Shown here one piece after another: positions 33,426 to 42,823 of a DNA stretch of 64,000 nt. Below the pieces are notes generated by a model that saw only the letters and a program-made list of their open reading frames with translations, searched no databases and had not been told where the DNA came from. Numbering within the stretch: position 1 is the first letter of the stretch; every line of letters begins with the position of its first letter. Both the position numbers and the translations under genes were made by a program. Origin of the DNA: Phytoseiulus persimilis (Eukaryota > Arthropoda > Arachnida > Mesostigmata > Phytoseiidae); contig JAQZDE010000089.1 of assembly GCA_037576195.1 (NCBI GenBank), forward strand, positions 1 to 64,000. Reading direction: 5' to 3'.

Positions 33426-34184
33426 ATGGCGTCCGGCTCAGAGTTCAGCCCTCTGTTTGGAGGCCCTCAGATGCCGCTTTTCAACGACTCAAGCCCTCGG
33501 GAACGATACCTCCACTACGGACTGGCCGCGGTGACGTCGATCTTAGTTTTCGTGAGTAAGCTCTGAAGAACAGGCATATTCCTATCGAATCATGTTCTCC
33601 TGCTCGTTCAAAGTTAATTTTCATTCGTTCTCTGGTTTCGAGGGTCGTGGTTCATGCAGATCACTGAGGTCGCGCTCTGGGAGTCGCTGTTTTACGATCC
33701 GAGAACGACGACAGGAAGGCTGCACAGTATTGCAAAGCAGAACTCGAAAGCGTCGTCCATTTCTTCTACAGGTTACTCTCTGCCTGGCCTTTTTCTACAA
33801 CATTCCACCCGACGGACGCCACATATATTTCTCATTTGTTCTGATAATCATGTGCCTCCTCCATTGCATCTTGGTAAGATCGCGGAAGCTTCTGACAATT
33901 ATTTGACACTGGTGGAGTTCCCGGTGAACCATTGCGGAATATAGGGGACTCGGCGTACCGCGTTCTCACCTTCTAGCCGGAAGGATCGCTCAATTGTAGC
34001 TGATTCACTGATCGAGAACGGCTGCCCCTGACAGATATTTAACTGTTCACAGATACACTGGTACCGTCAAGGAGACGTCGATCCAAAGTTCCGAACCTAC
34101 ATTTACGGCAACACAGTGATAATCATCTTGTTATCGATTTCTGGGATCACCTATTTCATTCAGGGGCCCAGCTCAATCGCGTGA
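33426..34184 (+). CDS. TMEM243: TMEM243-family small membrane protein
   Basis: Three in-phase exons, 33426-33551, 33772-33873 and 34053-34184, give 119 aa; human TMEM243 is 118. The N-terminus contains SPLFGGPQMPLFNDSS, like the human PLFGETSAKDR region. The family signature IHWYRQGDVDPKFR, at the start of exon 3, matches human IYWYRQGDLEPKFR. Hydrophobic segments at about residues 30-50, 60-77 and 93-112 suggest a multi-pass membrane protein. Its molecular function is not established. The annotation rests on the signature, length and topology. The ATG at 33426 is preceded by AATAC and is the first in frame with the conserved N-terminus. Confidence 0.9.
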
Positions 34185-34842
34185 GGAAAATCGCACGGTT
34201 GAGCTTTGGAGAGCAGAAGGAGCAGATTAGACATGCTTGATTGGTGGTCCCGCACAGACTTCAAATTTTTCACCGAGCCCATATTTGATTGAAATATTTC
34301 GGCAGTGCACTGCAAGATATTTTCTGATCTTCGAGTCATGTGATATGTGAGGCTCCTAGAGGAGTCCACGTCTTGATAGCGAATTCGTTCCGTATGGGAA
34401 ACGTCTTCTAAGCCGGAGAGAGGGATAGGAAGAGCAATGCATGGAGAAGCTTTACACAAATTCCAAAGATTCGATAGTGTGTATGTGACAACCATCCAGG
34501 TTCGACGACGAAGAAGTTGCACCAGAGTTCCCTGTCTTCGGTATCAGGCGACTGAAGATTCGCCTGAGAGATTTTTCAACAATACATGCTGATATCTTCA
34601 TGAGTTCTGGTCATCGGGGGATTAGGATATGAGATAGAATGTTCAACTCCATCATCACGGTTTCAGTCTCTGTGGAACGCATTCATAGGAAGAGTAATGT
34701 GATCTCCGGCGAGGATTCAGCCAAGATGATAGATCATCAATCATCGAGCGGAAGAACTGGGAGTTTCCATATGAAAGAGCCCCCCAATGTAACGAACGGA
34801 TCGGAGTAATGAGATCCGAAACAAATTATTATCAACAGCAGC

Positions 34843-34848
34843 AATAAA
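34843..34848 (+). terminator. Probable poly(A) signal of TMEM243
   Basis: AATAAA in GCAGCAATAAAATCG lies 660 bp past the TMEM243 stop codon, with no earlier canonical hexamer on this strand noticed. The implied 3'UTR is long for so small a gene. Confidence 0.45.
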
Positions 34849-35230
34849 ATCGTTGCGGAGGAGTGTTCCGCCAATGACAAGCGTGCTGATGTGAATACTC
34901 GGGGCGTCGAAAACTCAGGCGGACCTTGATCAGTTAGGGGATGTTGCAATCATCAGGGAAAAGCAGGAGAATATTTCAACTGCAGACCGCGATACGTCGG
35001 ATCCTTCCATCTTTTTTTGATCGCGGAGAGTTATGAAGCTCTGTGCCGATATGGATTCCCGTAGTATGGAGATCACTGCTGGATTCGACAGCGAGCATCA
35101 CTGATTCGTCAAAACTAGAGCTAGTAACCAAACTCTCGCACATTAAGTAGCACTCCCAAAACCACTTTCTCGAGGATCACCTTCGGTTCAGGCCCGCATC
35201 GATGAAATGGTCTTTTGTGAATTCACAGTC

Positions 35231-35236
35231 TTTATT
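35231..35236 (-). terminator. Poly(A) signal of SMARCB1
   Basis: TTTATT on plus (AATAAA on minus) lies about 90 bp past the SMARCB1 stop codon at 35324-35326. Confidence 0.65.
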
Positions 35237-35323
35237 AGAAACTATAGATTATCGGAGAAATTACAATTTTACTTTCGAGTAGGGAAACGAATATCACCCG
35301 GAGAGCGACATGATTTCATTCGA

Positions 35324-37152
35324 TTACCAACCGGGATGAGTGTTGGCCAATCGTCTCATTCTTCGAGTGTTACGGTCCTGATCCCTAATCTTCTTCTCCA
35401 TTTCTTGATCTGTGAGTGTCTCGAGGAAAGGACACCATTGTTCCGCCTCGCTTTGCGGTCTGAACGGCATTTCGAGTTGACTGAGAGGCGCTTCTGAGAA
35501 AGCGTAAGTTCGTTGGTGCCAAGCGAGCTGACCTCTGATGGAATATGCGATGGCCGTAACGAATTCGCCCCCCAATCCGAGGTCCGAACAGAGCTTAGTT
35601 GCAAATTCTTCGGGTGAGTTGAGCTTCTCGCTCATGTCCCATTCGAACTGGTCAACGAGGGAAATGTTCCCCACGTGAATGTTCAGCTTGATGATGACCC
35701 TCTGGTCCGTCTGCTCGTCGAGGAGGCTCTCCGTAGGAAAAGCCTCAATCTGCTGCCGCATGGAAGCCGCGATTTGGGGAACGAAGAGTAGGGGAGGGAG
35801 GTCAAGATCGTCGCAGAGAATTTCGGCGAACTGTTCCGGGGAAATCTGAGCTTCATTTTTGTTCCAGGTGAATGTGTCACGTAACTTGTTACCCTCAATC
35901 TCCATGTCGAGACGAATCGGCACGAGGCATTCGGGCATGGCGGCGTTCTCGTGGAGAGTTGCAGGATCGAGGTCGTCGTATCTGAAGCGGAGCTAGCGTT
36001 ACACCCAGAGTCGGTATGCTCTATCAGAGGAGCAGGTTCAATGGATGTCAGCACAGCATTGGATTTAGAAACGGCGGTGTACGAAACTCACAGCATTGGG
36101 AAGCTTTTGTTCTTCTTGGTGTGCTGCAGTCTATTACGGTTGATTGGGGTTGAACAAGGTACGGCGTCGAGGTGATGCGCATTGTTCGGTGCAGCCGGCA
36201 TGAACGACGGCCTGGCTTTGATGGCCTTTGCGCTGTGAGATGACATCGATGAAACGGTTAGCGGAAGTCGGCAAAGCGACAATTTTATGAGAAGAACGAT
36301 GTTGAGGCAGAATGAAGCAGAGTCACTAAATGCTGAACTCACCCATGTGCCCCGCCGTCGTAGTTGCTCTCCTGAACCGGAGCTGCTCTATATTTCTCCT
36401 CATTTCCGTCGATGAGGTCATCAACTTCCACTTTCTTCAGCAGCGAAATGAAGTTCGCAGCTGAGTGGTGACTCATGTTTTCTGTGTAAAATGGAGAGTG
36501 CTTCCTGAGTGAAAGTTCTTCGAAGAACTGCCCTGACCGTACTGACACATCGCATTGCTACAGTCGAAATGAAAACTAATTCCTCCTGATTGCATGCGGG
36601 TATATTCAGAGACTTCCTGTGGGCGCTATGACTTATCAGATCCTCAAACCCATTCGGTTGCCAGTGCCGACAGCCACGAATTCAGAAACGAAACAGCGAG
36701 CAGCGGGCACTACTCACCCATCTGAGAGATTTTTTTCCTCTCCTCCACCGTGACGGGCCTCCTCCATAACGATGGATATTTTTTGTACAGTGTGCCCCTA
36801 AACAACCTCATGTAATTTCCAACCTGAGGACAACAATCATATTGAGCTTCCAAACCGCCGACACTAATTATTCTATCGGTGAAGCCTCAGAGAACGAGGG
36901 AATTCGCTACGTTTCAGCGGGAAAACAACATAAGCATACAGTCCTAATGAGGAGCCGGGGCAGGTTCACGAAACCCTCCACCTCTCGCACGAGTCTAAGC
37001 TTCAGGCCTCCGAAGCTGCGTCTAACGTGAAAAGCACTGAAGATCGGGAGAAGCTGTTCCATAATGGTGAAACTCACCTCAGTCCCAATGTAATAGTAGT
37101 CTCCTCCGTCTTCCAACTGGAAGGCGACCGGACGATCTCCGAACGTCCTCAT
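35324..37152 (-). CDS. SMARCB1: SNF5/INI1 core subunit of SWI/SNF (BAF) chromatin remodeller
   Basis: Five in-phase exons, 37152-37078, 36823-36718, 36481-36343, 36232-36092 and 35981-35324, give 372 aa (human 385). Exon 1 ([20 protein letters not shown]) and exon 2 ([20 protein letters not shown]) form the N-terminal winged-helix domain. The exon 3-4 linker holds [14 protein letters not shown] and [16 protein letters not shown]. Exon 5 contains both SNF5 repeats, [14 protein letters not shown]...[12 protein letters not shown] and [20 protein letters not shown]...[12 protein letters not shown]. It then has the conserved basic C-terminal helix [16 protein letters not shown], known to contact the nucleosome acidic patch. 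The protein is nuclear. Nothing is missing; the start is the first ATG before FGDRPV. Confidence 0.97.
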
Positions 37153-38028
37153 GCTGACGACGTATCAAGCAAGGAGTTCCGTTGATGATCGATCGAGCTT
37201 TGACGCGGTTCCAATGAGATCAGATGCAGTGTTCCTTTGCCACAATCAGTGGCGTCTTTTCACTCAACTCCCCGGCCGACAGCGGCAACACACGAAACTC
37301 GAACTGTTGTGTGTGTAAACAAGTAGCCGCTGCCTGGCAGTTGGCTTCACCGGGAGATCTTTAGCGCACCGCTGCTCCCGAGTTGAAGGCCACGAGCGTC
37401 ACGGAAATGAATTTCGCCAAACCTAAGTAACGGCGCTGTACTGCAAAGCTATGTCACACGTTACGCATACGTTATTGAGAATGAGTTCTATCTGAAGTCT
37501 GTTGGAGCTCCGCTGTGAGAACATGAAGGGCCAGGAATGGAAGAAACCATGTTGTTAGACGTTGAAATGAAAACAACACTGACGACTATCCTTGCTCGAA
37601 GTACGAGCCGGATATGAGCGCCCTCCAACATTTTGAAACGTTATTTTTCGTGATCCTCCTGTTATGAGGGTCAGACTCAAAAGTCAGCCGGATCACGTCA
37701 TCGCGCTGTGAACTCGATGGGATTTCTGAACTAGAGTCCGGGAGGACTTGAAGCTGTGATCCCGATCAGTATCTTGCTCAGAAACCGAAATCTCCCGCTT
37801 CACCGAGCGCGTTACTGTGGGGGTGATTCAATGACTCGATCAGTACGTCGCACGAATCACGACATCGAAAAGAGTTCGGTGCGTACCTGATGTAGCAGGA
37901 GCGCATGACTCGGTCCCCTCCCATAGCGGGATTAGAAACGCCCATCCAGATCGCATCATCGCAACTCGACAGAGGGATACGCAATGAGAGAGGAAACGTC
38001 TGGGAAATGTTGTGAAGTCGTTACCGAG
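37153..38028. other. SMARCB1 upstream region and FNTB 3' flank
   Basis: About 0.9 kb between the SMARCB1 start codon and the FNTB poly(A) signal. It should hold the SMARCB1 promoter. No TATA box, open frame with family features or repeat was seen. Confidence 0.45.
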
Positions 38029-38034
38029 TTTATT
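38029..38034 (-). terminator. Possible poly(A) signal of FNTB
   Basis: TTTATT on plus (AATAAA on minus) lies about 390 bp beyond the FNTB stop codon. No nearer canonical hexamer was noticed. Confidence 0.45.
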
Positions 38035-38423
38035 CCCATATAACCACTGCTGTACATCTATCACATCTTCTTGTCTGGTTAGTTTACATTAATAGCGTCG
38101 GGATTCGTCGCCTGTGATTTTCTCTCCACGGCAGAAAACAGATTTTGTCGGAGTCATTGAGCCGAATCCTTGCACGAACGGAACGTTACTTCTGGCGGCT
38201 CAATCAATTAAGTTGAAACCGCTGGAGCTCCGCGCGAACTAGAGAGCTGCATGAAATCGGCTGCCGCGAGCGACTGGAGGTCCATTCAATCGGAGAAGCT
38301 TAGCAATGTGACTTTGGGCGGGAAACAGCCGTCGGACTCCTGCTCGAGCTCGGAACCAATAAGGTAGGTAATCCTCACGAAAGAGAAGAAATCATCCGAG
38401 AGACGATCGATCGAGGCACGGCA

Positions 38424-40436
38424 TCAGTCGACGTCGTCCGTGTCCAAAAAATGAACCCTCGCTGCGTTCAAACGATCTTGACGGATGTTGAACAAGGCAT
38501 CGGTTGTCTCTACCTGTGGTACAATCGGAATGTGTGAAATCGCACATCCGCTTGCACGCTCGTGGTGGGAAAATGAGCGTGTCCTAGGATCAAGGAAGTC
38601 AGAAGCTGCAGGAATATTAGCTTGCCTCATTTTTGGGATTTCCAACGATGTGCGTACATCCCTCAGGCGATTGTGTGAAATGCTGGGCTATGCTGAGCCC
38701 GCTGATCACGTAGCAGGAGTGATAGAAGTCGGGTTTCCGGCCTGATAAGCAAACACGGTCCGTAATGCCCGATCTCGCGGCGCCTGGTTTTTTATAAGTG
38801 GAAGTTGCTGTTGGAGAATCTTACCAGGTTTGTCGATGAGGCCACCCTTGTGGAACTGGCAGCATGTCAGAATATACTCCTGAAGAGCTCTCGGATTGAA
38901 CAACCAGTTGTCCACCGGTAATGCAGCCACGCACTCAGCTGCGAAGGCAGGACTGGTTGTAAAAAGATTGTTACATTCCCTCGGGGCTCAGATAAAAACC
39001 CGGGATTCGAAAAGGGGAATCAGAAAGAAAACTCACGGTCCCTCGATAACGCTCTGTAAACTAAGGGGAAAGCTCCGCCGAGCCAGAATGAGTAGCAACC
39101 ATCCACCAGTTTGTTGGTTCTTCCGTTGAATCCTCCCTCGAAAGGGCACTGTCGCATCGCCATCCAGTAGAGGAGACTCTTCAGATCACATCTGTTCTCA
39201 GCCCCGAGGATCGCGAGGGCTGCTATTCCACAGTACGAGTATCCACCATGAGCTTCGAGACCCGGGAGGCCTCCGAAACCACCCTCGTAGGTTTGGCACT
39301 TCAGAATGAACTCTACCGAGTTCTCTCGCAACTCAGGCTTCAAGATATTCAGGCATTTCGCCACAGATAAAGCGCAGTAGACACCTCGCAAATCCACTTC
39401 TCCGCCCTCGTGCATTATATAGCTCCCATCAGGTTGGTGCATTCTACGCAAGAAACCCAGCAAAGTTTTCCTGTTGATACTATCGTATGCTTCTTTTGTT
39501 CCTGGAAACGGGTAGCTTGTCAAACGCAGGTGACTCGCGAAGCTCGCAGAGTGTGTTCTCCGAAATTCCAGGATTGGATTTCTCCGATGAACACCTCTCA
39601 GACGTACCCAGGCTGAGTAGGCAGTTGACGGCTCCAAAAGTGGTTGCAAGGTGAGGAATTTGCATGAAGCCTCCCCCGTAGCCCCCATCGGGAGATTCGC
39701 ACCGTTTCAGGAACTTTACGAATTGATGCTTTAGAGCGGAGCTGATGTCGACACCCAGCAAGTTCACAGCATGTACTATCCAATAGCAGAGCCAAGGTCC
39801 GCTCGCATCCAGGATCTAGGAGGAACAATTTTCAACGTCACTCCCAACCTCAAGACTTTGTGAAACTGCTATGAGGAAGAAGGTACGACAACCATTCCTC
39901 TAAGAATCTCCTTCGACCTCGAGGTTCCCTCGGATCTCACCTGGAACGAGCCGGGTAAATGCTTCATCGACGCCACCAGGTACTGGATGTGCTTTTCTCT
40001 ACGCAGAACCGGTGGTTTCAGAGAAGAAAGCAAAGGTTCTCCGACGATCTTCTGTTCCAGCTCGAAAACACATTGTGCTACCAGAGATTCAGTTTCCGTC
40101 TGATCGTTCGAGGTTGGCGTACTCCTGTCTTCGTCCCGTATGCCCAGCTGCACAGACAAGGAAAAGAGAAAATAAGCATTGTCCTTGCTCCCTCGACGAA
40201 GCTCCGGCAATGCTCGCGGTGCATAGCAAAGAAATGGCGTATACTCGGACTCCGGAAGGCAGAAACCTGAAAAAAGCCTCACCGATCGGAAACATAGCTA
40301 AACTTACCGCTCCAACATAGACGAGTTCCGCTTCGTTTCTGGATCGAGATCTGCGGCTCCTGCCACCAATGAATTCGATGGGGCTCTTAACGAAGACTTT
40401 GGAGGAAGATTTCCTAGATGCATCGTCCTTGTGCAT
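38424..40436 (-). CDS. FNTB: Protein farnesyltransferase beta subunit
   Basis: Seven in-phase exons, 40436-40308, 40147-39941, 39815-39608, 39501-39037, 38938-38825, 38741-38626 and 38513-38424, give 442 aa (human 437). Prenyltransferase alpha-alpha barrel repeats are clear: SPDGGYGGGFMQIPHLATTF, QPDGSYIMHEGGEVDLRGVY, YEGGFGGLPGLEAHGGYSYC and FEGGFNGRTNKLVDGCYSFW. The zinc ligands Asp and Cys (LVDGCYSF) and His (PDFYHSCY) are present, so the enzyme should be active. With the alpha subunit it attaches farnesyl to CaaX cysteines of Ras, lamins and others in the cytosol. The last intron uses a GC donor (GAG|GCAAGC) and an AG acceptor. The first exon (MHKDDASRKSSSKVFVKSP) is not conserved, but its splice and phase fit. 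The start region overlaps a plus-strand open frame. Confidence 0.96.
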
Positions 40437-40677
40437 TCTTCGAGAGGAATTCCTATTTCGAGGGACTCGAGAACGAAATATCTCTTCCCTGAGGTCAGGT
40501 AAAAACCGAATCACTGCCGGTTTTTTGTTGCCTTCTCTGAGAAGACGATTCCTGCTTCACAAATCTTGCTTGAAGCCGGCCGGTCAACTGAATCGAACTC
40601 GAATCTCGGACGGGAAGAGGAACGCACAGCGCGATTGCAGTACCAGGAGAGCGATGCTCCCCCTTGCCTCTTCGGGA

Positions 40678-40908
40678 ATGACAAAACGTGCGCGTAAACA
40701 ATCGAACATTTCTTCGAAAGCTCTCATCAGCACAGCTTGTTCGCTGTCTTCCCCGATCTTATACGCATCAGTGACGGGGTTCCTCATCGCTTACTGTGCT
40801 TCGATCTATTCTCAGCTGGAGCTCGTGTGGGTTAAGCAGCTCGTGCCCTCGTATCACTCCCATGATCTCGAGAAACTCGGTGCAAAATCACCCGAAGAGA
40901 CTGAGTGA
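40678..40908 (+). CDS. Possible small single-pass membrane protein
   Basis: An open frame of 76 aa beginning MTKRARKQSNISSKALIST. A basic N-terminus is followed by a hydrophobic segment at about residues 29-45 (ILYASVTGFLIAYCASI) and a charged tail ending KSPEETE. An AATAAA lies 69 bp downstream of the stop and CDIN1 begins 280 bp further on. The frame is open upstream to 40369, antisense to FNTB exon 1, so a longer or spliced product is possible. A minus frame covers part of the same DNA. I do not recognise a family; the poly(A) signal and topology are the only support. Confidence 0.35.
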   Translation: MTKRARKQSNISSKALISTACSLSSPILYASVTGFLIAYCASIYSQLELVWVKQLVPSYHSHDLEKLGAKSPEETE

Positions 40909-40976
40909 GGCTTCTATGATGAGGCTTCTATGTGCTTGGTTCTGCCTGTGGCGCGCGACGATGCGGTCGGAATCAC

Positions 40977-40982
40977 AATAAA
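40977..40982 (+). terminator. Poly(A) signal upstream of CDIN1
   Basis: AATAAA in CACAATAAAAACAG lies 69 bp after the stop of the 76-codon plus frame and 205 bp before the CDIN1 start. It implies a plus-strand transcript ending here. Confidence 0.5.
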
Positions 40983-41187
40983 AACAGCTCTCATCTGCGG
41001 GTTTCTAACCAGAGCAAGTGGAAGCGATGCCCATTCATGAAGAGAAGCAAGTGAATGCGGCATCGTTCAGGCGGGACTCCCGCGTGTGATCTTGAGCAGG
41101 TGCCTCTCGTTAGTTCAAAGTTCTTCGCATCCGGAATCTCGGATTGTGTCCAGCTCCCCAGCACCCCGGAATAAGCCTCCCTTCGGA

Positions 41188-42478
41188 ATGTTGCTAGCCG
41201 AGTATGAGGCCATTGTGGCTCGTCATTGCCAATTACCCCTGCGGAGAAGTCTCGATATCCTACTGAAAGAGTTTGCTCATGTCCCCGGGCACGTGTTGCG
41301 TTCCATCGTGTCCACCCACTTCGTTCGATGGATCAAACAGAATCATCACCGATTTTCTTCAGAAGAGGTTTGACTACCCTTAATCGTTTCTTTGGAGTTG
41401 TTGGCAACTCTCGTCGGCTGATTCCAATAGCGTGGAATAACATTCGATTCGTTTTCTCGACTCAGAGTAAGGCGCTGCACTATCGCAAGTACAAGGAGCT
41501 ACGCGAGTCCCGTGGACCAGGTTTCGTGCTAGAGATGGCGGATAGGATGAAGTTCTCCCCATCTCTCCTATGTCGTCTCTTGATCGAGAGCTACTTGTCA
41601 GAGAACAGTAAGTTATAATTGACTATTCCAGTTCTTCCTAACACGGCTCAGTCAGGTTCTAGAATCTAGATTGTTCTGGAGAGGAAGCTTCGCTGGTGCA
41701 CATCGCCTACAGACTACCGTTCCAGGCGGTGGCATCGGGAAGAAACAAATCACTTCTTTCCTCAAAGATTCATCCCTCATCCAAGACGAGATCCTCGCTT
41801 TTGAGGTTTTCAATTGCACCATCAACGACCCCTTCTATGGCCCGTACAACGATGCTAAGAAGGATACAGCGGGTGAGGATAAATTGGAGTATTCTTCATG
41901 GAGTTATCCGGGAGTGTTTCTCGAGATTTCTGGAGAATCTAAGGCAAGCATACACATCACACCGAGCTGCACTTATAGGCCAGGGCTACGAGATTCGTTT
42001 GAAAGATTTCCTGCGGGGAAAGAATATTGCGTTCCTCGATGAGAATGATTTACGTGATCAGGGATACGACAAAACAGTGGACATCAAGCTCGCAGTTCCT
42101 GCAGTCATAAATGGTGAGTGCTTGTGGTTTTCTTCCCCAATGAATACGACACCATCCGGAAAAGGAGAATCCTCCTCCACCCCGTCTTCAGCCGCAAAGC
42201 ATATCAATGAAGTTGATCTGGATTCGAATTTCCCAGGCGATACCATTATCATGTGGATTGAGTCCAAGTCTGCTTTCGGGGATCCGAAAACGCACAAGGA
42301 GTACACTAGAGAGCAATACCACTCGTACGCGAATCGTTTCGGACCAGGATTGGTGATATATTGGTGCGGATTCATCGATGAACTTCAACATTCTCCGGAG
42401 AATCAGATTGGTAATTCGGTCGTCTATTTGGCCGACTCTCCCCCCGAAGATATCTGTTCGATGGTCGACTTGGTTTGA
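41188..42478 (+). CDS. CDIN1: CDAN1-interacting nuclease 1 homologue (CDIN1/C15orf41)
   Basis: Five in-phase exons, 41188-41367, 41466-41607, 41726-41872, 41979-42113 and 42237-42478, give 281 aa, the same length as the human protein. The N-terminal helical region starts MLLAEYEAIVARHCQLPLRR and continues with MADRMKFSPSLLCRLLIESY. The C-terminal PD-(D/E)XK-type nuclease domain shows FLDENDLRDQGYDKTVDIKL, the catalytic-type MWIESKSAFGD (Glu-x-Lys) and the family-specific RFGPGLVIYWCGFIDEL. Human CDIN1 binds codanin-1 and its mutations cause congenital dyserythropoietic anaemia type I, so the gene's basic role is not blood-specific. Exon 3 ends at a GTGAGG donor and exon 4 follows TTATAG; an alternative GC donor at about 41944 would lengthen the loop by some 20 residues and is less family-like. 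Confidence 0.95.
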
Positions 42479-42800
42479 TTCGATGAGCTACAGAAACTTG
42501 TTCATAGCATGTACAGCTACCGAAAACAGCCGCGATCGCGGCGTTGTCATAACTTAACGACGAATTGTGGAGGACCAGTTTAATACATCATGTGATGTTC
42601 TGCATAATGCTTAATACGAGTCGGCGATTCGATGTCACGTGCTTGATTGCATGAATTTGAATCATTCGTCATCGATGCTATCAATGCCGAGAGTTTTCTC
42701 CCCTGAGCTGAACATATCCACCAGGTCTGTCAGTAACCTACGAGTCGAACGATGCTGCGCTCAATTCGAACTTCGAATCAGGGCTCCGTGATATGGTGCA

Positions 42801-42806
42801 AATAAA
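42801..42806 (+). terminator. Poly(A) signal of CDIN1
   Basis: AATAAA in GTGCAAATAAAATAC lies 323 bp past the CDIN1 stop. An opposing AATAAA starts 12 bp further on. Confidence 0.65.
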
Positions 42807-42817
42807 ATACAGCAATT

Positions 42818-42823
42818 TTTATT
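42818..42823 (-). terminator. Possible distal poly(A) signal of the CD2AP/CIN85-type gene
   Basis: TTTATT on plus (AATAAA on minus) faces the CDIN1 signal. It is the first canonical hexamer I see downstream of the adaptor stop at 45317, which would give a 2.5-kb 3'UTR. Confidence 0.4.

Noticed and set aside
41873-41978. GC-AG intron at about 41944 in CDIN1.
   Set aside because: The GT donor at 41873 with acceptor at 41978 gives a product matching family length; the GC option inserts about 20 non-conserved residues.
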